Assembly: GCA_965263455.1 (NCBI GenBank)
Contig: CBDHHN010000002.1
Coordinates: 434,001-498,000 of the forward strand
Direction: 5' to 3'
DNA length: 64,000 bases
From: CADEDH01 sp965263455
GTDB taxonomy: Bacteria > Actinomycetota > Acidimicrobiia > Acidimicrobiales > SZUA-35
Of this stretch, positions 15,291 to 22,843 are shown piece by piece (positions within the stretch are counted from its first letter, which is position 1; every line of letters begins with the position of its first letter). The position numbers were made by a program, and so were the translations under genes. The notes under the pieces were generated by a model, which saw only the letters and a program-made list of their open reading frames with translations, searched no databases and was not told where the DNA came from.

Positions 15291-17051
15291 TCAGTCCGGG
15301 TTGATCTGACCTCGGACCTCGCCCGAGGGCACGGTCGTGGTGTGCACGTTCACGTACGCGTTCCCGGCCTGCAACTCGACCAGGAGCGCCGACAGAGGAC
15401 TGCCGGCCAGGGGACCGATGAGATCGTCGGCGGTGAGGACGCCGCGGACGAGCCGACCGTCTCCGTCGACCGGGGCGGTGGGACCGAACAGGAAGGCGGC
15501 GACCGGACCGTTCTCACCCTCGGGGCCGAGGTGGATGTGGGCCATGGTGACACCTTCGACATCGTCGAGGGTCAGCTCATAGCGCAATTCGGTCCAGCGT
15601 CGATCGGCCCGGAACCGGGCCCGGCCCGACCCGTCGGTGACTACCGGGGGCACCTCGGCCCCACCATCGAGTTCGGCCCGGAAGCTCCGCTCGGCCTCGG
15701 CCTCGACCAGGCGGTACACGGCCCCCGTTGAGCCCGAGGGCACGCTGGTCTGGTTGCCCAGGACGTACAGCTCGCCCCGGTGGTCCTCACCGAAGCCGAA
15801 CAGGGCGAAGCCGAGTTCGCCCCGCTCGGGAAGCAACAGCTCCTCGAACCCCGAGTGGCCCCGGGTGGTGGCGAACAGCCGACCCGACTGGCCGAACGAG
15901 CGGGCGAAGTCCCCGAACACGTGCCGGCCCCGCAGGTCCTGGATCTCCGAACCGCGGTAGGTGTAACCGGCGATGATCGAGATGCCCTCGTCGTGGTCGT
16001 ACTCCACCACCGGATCGATGGTGCCGAGGTCGGCCGGCGCCGTCACGAAGCCAGGGTCATTGCCGTTGGGGTCGAACACGAACGACCCCTCCTTCAGGTT
16101 CCAGCCGTAGTTGCCGCCGGTCACCAGCGAATCGAGTTCTTCGATGTCGTTCTGGCCCACGTCGCCGACCCAGATCCGGCCGGTGTGGCGGTCGGCACTC
16201 ATGCGGTAGGGGTTGCGGAAACCGTAGGCGTAGATCTCCTCCACCAAGCCGCTGCCCACGAACGGGTTGCGGGCCGGGATGCCGTAGGCCCCGTTGGCCG
16301 AGTCGGCGCCGGCGGGGTCGATACGCAGGATGGAACCGAGTGGGTTGGTCCGGTCCTGGGCGTTGCCGGTGCCGTGACCGACGATGGGCCCCCCGATGAA
16401 GGGCTGGCCGTCGACGTCGTCGGCCCCGCCCCCGTCACCCAGGGCGATGTAGAGCAGACCGTCGTCGTCCACGACCAGATCGCCCCCGTTGTGGTTGAAC
16501 TGGGGCTGATCGATACGGAGCAGAACGATACGGCTGGCGGGATCGACCGGCGCCTCGGGGTCGCCGGGGTCGGTGCTGGTCCAGCGGCTGATCACGCTCT
16601 GGTGGTCTGCGGCTGCCCCGGCCGGCATCGTCGAGAAGTCGGCCACCCCGTCGACGGGCTCTGAGGTGTAGGTGTAGAGGTGGCCGTTGTCCTCGTAGTC
16701 GCGGTCGAAGGCCACGCCCAGGAACCCTCGCTCGTCGAACGAGCCCGGACCGAACACCCCGAGCGGGACGAGAAGACTCGAAAGGTCGGCGATGACGGTC
16801 GTCGACCCGTCGGTCAGGTCGACGGCGACCAGGGGTCCGGCCTGGTCGACCACGTAGAGGTGGTCCTCGTGGCCGGGCGCGGTCCTACCGGCCAGGGGCG
16901 ACGTCAACCCGTCGGCCACCAGTTCGAGATCGACGGCGACGGCGCTCGATGCCACCCCCTCCGGTATCGGATCCTCGAGTGGCGCGGCGGCGGCCGGTGC
17001 CGCCGTGGCCAACATGACGGTTGCGACGAGCGCGACGAAGACACGTTTCAC
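15291..17051 (-). CDS. Secreted PQQ-dependent sugar dehydrogenase-like protein with CHRD domain
   Basis: A 586-residue exported protein. A Sec signal peptide (MKRVFVALVATVMLATAAPA, cleaved after about residue 23) is followed by a beta-propeller of the soluble glucose/sorbosone dehydrogenase (GSDH) family. Motifs include DERGFLGVAFDRDYEDNGHL, FNHNGGDLVVDDDGLLYIAL, YGFRNPYRMSADRHTG and GDVGQNDIEE. Residues about 460-585 form a CHRD domain (FRAELDGGAEVPPV, MAHIHLGPEGENGP, VNVHTTTVPSGEVRGQI), a module often found in secreted bacterial proteins. Family members oxidise sugars with PQQ, but some have no known activity. A -35/-10 pair is visible upstream. Confidence 0.88.
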   Translation of the reverse strand: MKRVFVALVATVMLATAAPAAAAPLEDPIPEGVASSAVAVDLELVADGLTSPLAGRTAPGHEDHLYVVDQAGPLVAVDLTDGSTTVIADLSSLLVPLGVFGPGSFDERGFLGVAFDRDYEDNGHLYTYTSEPVDGVADFSTMPAGAAADHQSVISRWTSTDPGDPEAPVDPASRIVLLRIDQPQFNHNGGDLVVDDDGLLYIALGDGGGADDVDGQPFIGGPIVGHGTGNAQDRTNPLGSILRIDPAGADSANGAYGIPARNPFVGSGLVEEIYAYGFRNPYRMSADRHTGRIWVGDVGQNDIEELDSLVTGGNYGWNLKEGSFVFDPNGNDPGFVTAPADLGTIDPVVEYDHDEGISIIAGYTYRGSEIQDLRGRHVFGDFARSFGQSGRLFATTRGHSGFEELLLPERGELGFALFGFGEDHRGELYVLGNQTSVPSGSTGAVYRLVEAEAERSFRAELDGGAEVPPVVTDGSGRARFRADRRWTELRYELTLDDVEGVTMAHIHLGPEGENGPVAAFLFGPTAPVDGDGRLVRGVLTADDLIGPLAGSPLSALLVELQAGNAYVNVHTTTVPSGEVRGQINPD

Positions 17052-17114
17052 GGTTCCCCCTCCGGTTGCGGGCCGGGTCCCGGGCCGCTCCGCCGACGGT
17101 GCGGCCCACCACCG

Positions 17115-17143
17115 AGCCTATGACCATCGAGGCTTTTTGTACA
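17115..17143 (-). promoter_or_regulatory. Promoter of the sugar dehydrogenase gene
   Basis: On the minus strand TGTACA (17143-17138), a 17-nt spacer, then TAGGCT (17120-17115). The spacing is ideal and the region is the most AT-rich nearby, leaving a leader of roughly 55-60 nt before the ATG. Confidence 0.5.
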
Positions 17144-17158
17144 GGATTTTGGTAGCCG

Positions 17159-17671
17159 CTAGTCCCGCTCGGGGTCACCCTCGGTCAGCGATTCGGTGTC
17201 GACGCCTCCCCCAACACCCAGGACGGGGTGGTCGGCCAGGTCGCGCTCGACCTGGATCGGGTCCTCCAGGTGGATCGCCCCCACCACCTGCAGGTAGGAC
17301 GACTGGGCCTCGATCACGGCCCGGGCGTGGTCCCGGGAGATGTCCAGCCCCACCGTCTCGGCCCGCTCCATCACGTAGTCGAGGGCGTCGAACTCCTCGA
17401 ACAGGATGGGTCCGTCGTGATCGCCCTCGGGGGCCCAGTGGTAGAACTGGATCCACTCCAGGTGCAGTCGGAGGGCCCGCCGCAGCTCGTCGTAGGACAG
17501 GACCGACGTGACCTCGACCGGCAGCGCCTCGGCGCAGAACTCGATGGCCTCCTCAGCCTCGATCACGATCTGGTCGGGCATGGTCGAGGTCTTGCCCACG
17601 GCCCAGCCCACCGACAACAGGCCGATGGCGACGACGGCGACGGCGGCGACGAGAAGCAGAACGAGTTCCAC
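17159..17671 (-). CDS. Membrane-anchored hypothetical protein
   Basis: A 170-residue protein with an N-terminal hydrophobic helix (MELVLLLVAAVAVVAIGLLS, residues 1-25) acting as an uncleaved anchor. A soluble acidic helical domain follows (QIVIEAEEAIEFCAEALPVE, RRALRLHLEWIQFYHWAPEG, DHARAVIEAQSSYLQVVGAI). No family is recognised. It begins 310 bp downstream of the acyl-CoA dehydrogenase stop on the same strand, beyond a repeat array. Codon usage is like its neighbours. Confidence 0.75.
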   Translation of the reverse strand: MELVLLLVAAVAVVAIGLLSVGWAVGKTSTMPDQIVIEAEEAIEFCAEALPVEVTSVLSYDELRRALRLHLEWIQFYHWAPEGDHDGPILFEEFDALDYVMERAETVGLDISRDHARAVIEAQSSYLQVVGAIHLEDPIQVERDLADHPVLGVGGGVDTESLTEGDPERD

Positions 17672-17739
17672 TCCCTCACGCTAGAGCGCCAGGGCCCGGC
17701 GGCACGTGTCGAGGCCCCGCATCGACGACGAAAACGGTC

Positions 17740-17771
17740 GCCGCCCGACCACCATGAGGCGGCCGGGCGGC
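17740..17771 (-). terminator. Hairpin downstream of the acyl-CoA dehydrogenase and repeat array
   Basis: GCCGCCCG and CGGGCGGC (17740-17747/17764-17771) form an 8-bp stem with a 16-nt loop. It lies between the repeat array and the start of the membrane-anchored protein gene, a plausible terminator for the upstream minus-strand gene. Confidence 0.4.
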
Positions 17772-17786
17772 ATCACTCTGCCCGAA

Positions 17787-17981
17787 GGCTCCCGGGTTCT
17801 ACAGCCGATCCGAGGCAACCCTCCGGGTTGGCAGTCGGGCCGCAAACCCTCCGGGTTCTGCCCGATCCGAACCCTCCGGGTTGCGAACGAAGTCGGGCCG
17901 CAAACCCTCCGGGTTCTACAGCCCGATCCGAGGCAACCCTCCGGGTTGCGAACGAAGTCGGGCCGCAGAACCCTCCGGGTT
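17787..17981. repeat. Array of AACCCTCCGGGTT palindromic repeats
   Basis: Six exact copies of the 13-mer AACCCTCCGGGTT start at 17817, 17845, 17870, 17903, 17935 and 17969, with a degenerate copy at 17787-17799. Spacing is 25-34 bp. The arms AACCC/GGGTT are complementary around TCC. A larger unit of about 65 bp containing two 13-mers, the phrase GCGAACGAAGTCGGGCCGCA and the phrase CTACAGCCCGAT is present twice (from 17870 and from 17935). The last copy abuts the acyl-CoA dehydrogenase stop codon, and the unit includes a copy of that gene's final codons. No mobile-element gene is adjacent. Confidence 0.9.
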
Positions 17982-19094
17982 CTACAGCCCGATTCGTTGG
18001 GCGAGCTGCTCGCGGTGGTAGGCGGGATCACCGAACAGGAGCTCGGAGCTCTTGGCCCGCTTGAAGTACAGGTGGGCCGGGTGCTCCCAGGTGAAGCCGA
18101 TGCCGCCGTGGATCTGGATGTTCTCCGCCGCGGCGTGGAAGTAGGCCTCCGAGCAGTACGCCTTGGCCAGCGAGGCCACCGACGGCAGCTCGTCGTTCAT
18201 CTCGGCCGCACACCACAGGCCGTAGTAGGCGGCCGACTTGGCCGACTCGACCTCGAGGAGCATGTCGGCGCACTTGTGCTTGATGGCCTGGAACGAACCG
18301 ATGGGGCGGCCGAACTGGACCCGGTCCTTGGCGTACTGCACGGCCATCTCCAGCACGAACTGGGCCCCGCCCACCTGCTCGGCGGCCAGGGCGATGGCGC
18401 CCAGGTCGAGCACGGTGTTCATGGTGTCCCAGCCGGCACCCTCGGCCCCGATCAGGGTCGCCGGGGTGTTGTCGAAGGTGATCTTGGCCTGCTTGCGGGT
18501 CTGGTCCATGGTGTTGAGCGACTCGCGGCTGAGGCCGGAGGCGGCACCGTCGACGGCGAAGAGGCTGACCCCACCGGCGGTGCGGGCCGCCACGACCAGC
18601 AGGTTGGCCACGTGGCCGTCGATCACGAACGACTTGACCCCCGACAGGGTGTGGCCGTCACCGGAGGCGGTGGCCTCCATGGTGATGCCCGACTCGTCCC
18701 ACTTGCCGTTCTCCTCGGTGAAGGCCAGGGCGGCCACGGTCTCGCCGGAGGCGACGCCGGGGAGGTGGGCCTGCATGGCGGCCTCATCACCCGACTGGAT
18801 GATGGCCTGCGCGGCCAGCACACCGGAGAAGAAGGGGGCGCACAGCAGGGCGCGGCCCATCTCCTCCAGGACAACGCCCAGCTCCACGAAGGAGTAGCCC
18901 TGGCCGCCGTAGGCCTCGGGGATGACGAGGCTCTGGAGGCCGAGCTGTTCGGCCATCTGCGACCAGACGGCGTCGTCGTAGCCCTTCTCGGTCTCCATCT
19001 GCTCGCGGACGGCGGCCTCGGACGACTTGTCCTCGAGGAAGGAGCGGACGAACTGGCGGAGCTGTTCCTGCTCCTCGGTGAAGGCGAAGTTCAT
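17982..19094 (-). CDS. Acyl-CoA dehydrogenase family protein
   Basis: A 370-residue FAD enzyme of acyl-CoA oxidation. It shows the N-terminal helical domain (FAFTEEQEQLRQFVRSFLED), LQSLVIPEAYGGQGYSFVEL, AALAFTEENGKW in the middle beta domain, and the C-terminal YAKDRVQFGRPIGSFQAIKH and ENIQIHGGIGFTWEHPAHLY motifs. The latter resembles the FadE subunits that form heterotetramers in actinobacteria, where only one partner carries the catalytic Glu. No partner gene is adjacent. ATG at 19094 was chosen from homology. The 3' end merges into the palindrome array. Confidence 0.9.
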   Translation of the reverse strand: MNFAFTEEQEQLRQFVRSFLEDKSSEAAVREQMETEKGYDDAVWSQMAEQLGLQSLVIPEAYGGQGYSFVELGVVLEEMGRALLCAPFFSGVLAAQAIIQSGDEAAMQAHLPGVASGETVAALAFTEENGKWDESGITMEATASGDGHTLSGVKSFVIDGHVANLLVVAARTAGGVSLFAVDGAASGLSRESLNTMDQTRKQAKITFDNTPATLIGAEGAGWDTMNTVLDLGAIALAAEQVGGAQFVLEMAVQYAKDRVQFGRPIGSFQAIKHKCADMLLEVESAKSAAYYGLWCAAEMNDELPSVASLAKAYCSEAYFHAAAENIQIHGGIGFTWEHPAHLYFKRAKSSELLFGDPAYHREQLAQRIGL

Positions 19095-19167
19095 GAAGTG
19101 ACCTCTCACTCGCGACTGGTACGAGGAGCGAAGGTAGCGGGCCGACGAGTCCGACTCAACTCGCCGT

Positions 19168-19187
19168 GTGTACACCTGTGCTACACT
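19168..19187 (+). promoter_or_regulatory. Promoter/operator of the toxin-antitoxin pair
   Basis: The inverted repeat GTGTA-N9-TACAC (19168-19172/19182-19186) overlaps a TACACT -10 hexamer at 19182-19187. A symmetrical site on the -10 element is what antitoxin autorepression would need. It lies 62 nt before the antitoxin ATG. Confidence 0.5.
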
Positions 19188-19248
19188 CTGGGGCCTCCGG
19201 CTTCGCCATCCCTCGATGCCGGAACCGAGACGGGAGGGCCCGAGCCCC

Positions 19249-19593
19249 ATGGACGACGCCATCGACACCTCCACCACGGCCGACGCCGCCCACACGCCGA
19301 TCGCCGTGATCGGCGTTCGGGACCTGCGCAACCAGGTGGCGGCCGTGGTGCGGCGGGCGGCCGACGGCGAGCGTCTGCTCGTCACGGTCGACGGTCAGCC
19401 CCGGGCCCAGCTCGGGCCGATCACCCCCGATGGTCGGGGCGTCACCCTGTGGGATCTGGCCGCCGCCGGCTTGCTGGAGCCACCCCGCCGACCGGCCGGA
19501 GAGGGCCCCGGCCCGGATCGGCCCCCGGCACCCGTACCACTCCCGGCCGATCTGAGCGCCGACCGGCTGCTCGAATCGTCCCGGGGCCGGTGA
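19249..19593 (+). CDS. Type II antitoxin, Phd/YefM-like
   Basis: A 114-residue protein. The segment VIGVRDLRNQVAAVVRRAADGERLLVT followed by VDGQPRAQLGPI is the Phd/YefM DNA-binding antitoxin fold (about residues 23-68). The extended C-terminus, rich in Pro and Arg, would wrap the toxin. The stop overlaps the toxin start (GTGA), the standard coupling in such modules. An earlier in-frame ATG at 19216 would add 11 residues. It probably neutralises the downstream PIN toxin and represses its own promoter. Confidence 0.85.
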   Translation: MDDAIDTSTTADAAHTPIAVIGVRDLRNQVAAVVRRAADGERLLVTVDGQPRAQLGPITPDGRGVTLWDLAAAGLLEPPRRPAGEGPGPDRPPAPVPLPADLSADRLLESSRGR

Positions 19594-20021
19594 GCGAGGT
19601 CGGACCGGTGACCACGCTCATGCTCGACTCCTCGGCTCTGGTCCGCCGGTACGTGTCCGACCGGGACCGACCCCTGGTCCTCGATGCCATGGCCGGGGCC
19701 GACCACTGGGTGGCGTCGGCCCTGGCCCGCAGCGAGGTCCTCCTCGCCCTCCACCAGAACCTGGGCGGGCCCGGGGCCCAGAGCGAGGCCTGGGCCGCCG
19801 TCCGCAACGACTGGGACGCCCTGTGGGAGGTTCCCCTCGACGGTCGCTGCCTGGCCCGGGCCACCGAGATCGGGGCCCGGTTCGGGATCACCCTGGTGAC
19901 GGCCATCCACCTCGCCGCCGCCGACCGGCTGCCCCGCCCGGTTCATTTCCTGACCCTGGATCGGCGTCAGATCCCGGCCGCGGCCGAACTCGGCTTCACC
20001 GTGGTCAGCCCCTCGGCCTGA
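19590..20021 (+). CDS. PIN-domain toxin, VapC-like, lacking one canonical acidic residue
   Basis: A 143-residue PIN-domain protein; VapC toxins are Mg2+-dependent RNases that cut tRNA or rRNA. The first Asp (LMLDSSALV), the Glu (ALARSEVLLAL) and the last Asp (FLTLDRRQ) are present. The third acidic position, normally D in D-A-x-H-L-A, is Thr here (VTAIHLAAAD). Catalysis may be reduced, or a nearby residue may substitute. It starts on GTG overlapping the antitoxin stop. An internal in-frame GTG or ATG (residues 7 and 11) could be the real start. Confidence 0.83.
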   Translation: MSEVGPVTTLMLDSSALVRRYVSDRDRPLVLDAMAGADHWVASALARSEVLLALHQNLGGPGAQSEAWAAVRNDWDALWEVPLDGRCLARATEIGARFGITLVTAIHLAAADRLPRPVHFLTLDRRQIPAAAELGFTVVSPSA

Positions 20022-20099
20022 CGCCGGCCGAGACGTCGTTGTCACCCGACAGGGCCCCGGCCCTCCGCCCCGCCCGGGCACCGGGGATAGAGTGCGGCG

Positions 20100-20525
20100 A
20101 TGGCGATCTCCAGGGACGAGGCTCGGGAGATCGCCGTGGTCGTCCTCCTGGCCACGGCCGGGCTCCGGGTCGGAGCCGGCGTCGTCCAGGCCATCGAGGA
20201 ACTGACCGGGGCCTGGACCGTCGGCTCGGTCCTCGACCGGCTCTTCGCGCCCGTGGGCTCGACCCTGGGGTTCGCCACCCTGGGGGCGGTACTGATCGTG
20301 GTGCTCTCACCCAACGGGAGCATCACCCCCGGCGTCGCCACCGCCTGCCGGCGCGCCGCCGGCATCCTGGCCGCCATCGGCATGGCGGCCGCAGTCCACA
20401 CGCTCCTGTTCGGCTTCGCCTCGTCGCTGACCCGGGTCTGGTTCGCCATGATCAACGGCCTGGCCGCCGCCACCCTTACCGGGGGCGCCTACTGGATCAT
20501 CCGCGGTTTCGACCCCCGACGCTGA
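20100..20525 (+). CDS. Small multi-spanning membrane protein (hypothetical)
   Basis: A 141-residue protein with four likely transmembrane helices, centred on IAVVVLLATAGLRVGAGV, LGFATLGAVLIVVLS, AAGILAAIGMAAAVHTLLFG and MINGLAAATLTGGAYWII. No family is assigned. TAGAGT at 20088-20093 lies exactly 6 nt before the ATG, so the mRNA is probably leaderless and the start is well placed. It lies between the toxin-antitoxin pair and a convergent nuclease gene. Confidence 0.7.
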   Translation: MAISRDEAREIAVVVLLATAGLRVGAGVVQAIEELTGAWTVGSVLDRLFAPVGSTLGFATLGAVLIVVLSPNGSITPGVATACRRAAGILAAIGMAAAVHTLLFGFASSLTRVWFAMINGLAAATLTGGAYWIIRGFDPRR

Positions 20526-20551
20526 GGCGCCCGCCCTGGGCGGTCAGGTCG

Positions 20552-20584
20552 GACGATCAGGTCAGACGATCAGGTCAGACGATC
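20552..20584. repeat. Tandem 13-bp repeat across a stop codon
   Basis: Two perfect head-to-tail copies of GACGATCAGGTCA (20552-20564, 20565-20577) and the first seven bases of a third (GACGATC, 20578-20584). The stop codon of the minus-strand nuclease gene (20570-20572) lies inside the second copy. Confidence 0.8.
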
Positions 20585-21643
20585 GGGGTCGATCGACAGC
20601 CGGACGGCCACCTGGCCATGATCGGAGGCATCGCCCAGCGAGGGGGCACCCCTCATCGAGTCGTCGGTCAGGTGGTCGTTGAAGCACTGGACGAAGTGGA
20701 TGTCACCGATGCGGCGCGGGTTGCGGTAGTAGAACTCCTGGCTCACCAGGATGTGATCGAGCGTCCCGTAGTGGCCGTTGAAGATGTGGGTGTAGATGGA
20801 GGTCTGCTCCGTGCGCCGGAGATGGCTGCGAACGGCCGAGTAGAGCTCGACGTCCCAGAAGCCCAGCTTGGTGGTGATGCTCCAACCTCGCCACGGGGCC
20901 TCGCCCGCCACCATCTCGGTGGTCACGGCCCCGATCTCGTCGTTGAGGTCACCGACGACGAGCACCGGTTCGTTGGCTCCGGCCAGCCGGCGGAGGATCT
21001 CCCGGCGGAGGGCCAGGGCCTCGCCGGCCCGCAGGGCCAGCGACCGGAACGCCCCCTCGGCCCGCCCGTAGAACTCGAAGTTCCGCTCGTTGCCGGCCGA
21101 CGACCCCGACGGGTACTTGGGACGCTTGGACTTGAGGTGGGCGTTGAACAGCCATCCCTCGACGTCCTTGCCCAGGTCGACCTTGGCGATCATCAGCGGC
21201 CGGCTGAGCTTGGTCAGCCGGTAGGACAGGCCGTCGTCCTCGGCCACCTCGACCGGCTCGTCGTCCAGGGTCTGCACGCTGTGCTGCTCCAGGATCTCCC
21301 TCCGGGACAGCAGGCCCAGGCCGGGCAGGGCCCGGTCACCGACGGCGTCGACGTTGGGCAGGTGCCAGACGTGGTCGATGTTGTCCAGGTTGGCCTTGTG
21401 GGAGGAATAGTTGGCCCGGAGCAGGGCGTCGTAGCGCTCGGCCAGGTCATGCAGCGGTTCGGGGTGGAAGACCTCCTGAAGGCAGACGAAGTCGGCGTCG
21501 AGCCGCAGCATCTGCTGGGCCATCCAGTCGAGCTTCCGGTCGTACTCCCGCTTGGTGTAGCCGTCGCGGCCGTAGTACGGAACCTCGGGGTTCAACAGGT
21601 TCCGGGCGTTGAAGCTGGCGACCGTGAAATAGTGGAGAGGCAT
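20570..21643 (-). CDS. Endonuclease/exonuclease/phosphatase (EEP) family protein
   Basis: A 357-residue member of the DNase I-like EEP superfamily. Visible metal and catalytic motifs are TVASFNARNL (Asn), DFVCLQEVFH (the metal-binding Glu), EPVLVVGDLNDE (D and N), THIFNGHYGTLDHILVS and GDASDHGQVAVRL (terminal D-H pair). The superfamily hydrolyses phosphodiesters in DNA, RNA, sphingomyelin or phosphoinositides, so the substrate is open. No signal peptide is seen. An ATG three codons upstream is an alternative start. The 3' end lies in a 13-bp tandem repeat. Confidence 0.85.
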   Translation of the reverse strand: MPLHYFTVASFNARNLLNPEVPYYGRDGYTKREYDRKLDWMAQQMLRLDADFVCLQEVFHPEPLHDLAERYDALLRANYSSHKANLDNIDHVWHLPNVDAVGDRALPGLGLLSRREILEQHSVQTLDDEPVEVAEDDGLSYRLTKLSRPLMIAKVDLGKDVEGWLFNAHLKSKRPKYPSGSSAGNERNFEFYGRAEGAFRSLALRAGEALALRREILRRLAGANEPVLVVGDLNDEIGAVTTEMVAGEAPWRGWSITTKLGFWDVELYSAVRSHLRRTEQTSIYTHIFNGHYGTLDHILVSQEFYYRNPRRIGDIHFVQCFNDHLTDDSMRGAPSLGDASDHGQVAVRLSIDPDRLT

Positions 21644-21690
21644 GCGTCGCATACTGCCCCACCCCGCTCACGGCCCGTGGTGATGCCCCG

Positions 21691-22821
21691 GTGAGCCAAC
21701 GTCTCGTGGTGATCGGCGGCGGGATCGCCGGAGTATCCGCCGCCCATGCCCTGGCCGAGGCCGGCACCGGAGCCGAGATCGTGCTGGTCGAGATGGAGGG
21801 CCAACTGGCCCACCACACCACCGGCCGGTCGGCGGCCCAGCTGATCGTCAACTACGGCACCACACCGACCCGGGCCCTCACCGTGGCCGGGCTCCCGTTC
21901 TTCGCCGACCCGCCATCCGACCTCGTCGACCAGCCCCTGCTCCGAACCCGGGGCATCCTGAGCCTGGCCGCCGCGGGGCAGGACGACATCGTGGCCCGGT
22001 CGGTGGCCGACGGGCGGGCGGCCGGGGCCGTCATGGAGGTGCTCGATCCGATCGAGGCCTGTCGCCTGGTCCCCATCCTGCGGCCCGAGCCCATTGCTCA
22101 GGCCGTGTACGAGCCGGACTCGGCCGACATCGACGTGGCCGGGCTTCACCAGGCCTTTGTCCGGGGCCTGCGGGCCGCCGGCGGCCGGATCGACACCGAA
22201 CGCCGGGTCACCGGCCTCGAGCCCGACGGCGGGGGTTGGCGCCTCGCCACCACGGCGGGCCCTCTGACGGCCGACGTCGTGGTGAACGCCGCCGGGGCCT
22301 GGGGCGATGTCGTGGCCGGGGCCGCCGGCATCCCGCCCGTCGGGCTGGAGCCGCGGCGGCGCACCGCCTTCATGGTCACCGCACCCCCCGGCGACCCCGA
22401 CGAACCACTGACCGCCGAGATCACCCACCACTGGTACCTCAAACGCGACGGCGACCAGTACCTGTGCTCGCCGGCCGATCAGACTCCGTCCGAGCCGTGC
22501 GACGCCCGGCCCGAGGAGATCGACGTGGCCCAGGCCATCGACCGCATCAACGCCGCCACCACCCTCGGCATCCGCTCGGTTCGCGCCACCTGGGCCGGGC
22601 TGCGGACCTTCGCCCCCGACGAGACCATGGTGCTCGGCCCCGACCCCGATCGGCCGTCGTTCGTGTGGTGCGTCGGCCAGGGCGGCACCGGAATCCAGAC
22701 CGCGCCGGCCACGGGACGGTTGGTTGCCGACCTCGTCCTCGGCGGCGCCCCGGGCCCGACCTTCGACGGGGTCGACCTGGACGTAGCCGCCTTCAGCCCC
22801 GCCCGATTCCGGACCGGCTGA
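21691..22821 (+). CDS. FAD-dependent amino acid/amine oxidoreductase (DAO family)
   Basis: A 376-residue flavoprotein. The N-terminal FAD motif VVIGGGIAGVSAAHALAEAG is followed by HHTTGRSAAQLIVNYGT, where the TGRSA run is typical of DAO-family oxidases such as sarcosine or D-amino acid oxidase-like enzymes. Near the C-terminus, WAGLRTFAPDETMVLGPDPD and VWCVGQGGTGIQTAPATGRL complete the FAD site. It probably oxidises an amino acid or N-methyl amine. It starts on GTG and is divergent from the EEP gene by 47 bp. Confidence 0.87.
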   Translation: MSQRLVVIGGGIAGVSAAHALAEAGTGAEIVLVEMEGQLAHHTTGRSAAQLIVNYGTTPTRALTVAGLPFFADPPSDLVDQPLLRTRGILSLAAAGQDDIVARSVADGRAAGAVMEVLDPIEACRLVPILRPEPIAQAVYEPDSADIDVAGLHQAFVRGLRAAGGRIDTERRVTGLEPDGGGWRLATTAGPLTADVVVNAAGAWGDVVAGAAGIPPVGLEPRRRTAFMVTAPPGDPDEPLTAEITHHWYLKRDGDQYLCSPADQTPSEPCDARPEEIDVAQAIDRINAATTLGIRSVRATWAGLRTFAPDETMVLGPDPDRPSFVWCVGQGGTGIQTAPATGRLVADLVLGGAPGPTFDGVDLDVAAFSPARFRTG

Positions 22822-22843
22822 GCGGGCGTACCCGAACGGGCCG

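Noticed and set aside
17706..20021. Plus-strand frame running through the palindrome array, the acyl-CoA dehydrogenase and the toxin
   Set aside because: Only its last 143 codons are real (the VapC-like toxin); the rest is antisense or repeat sequence.
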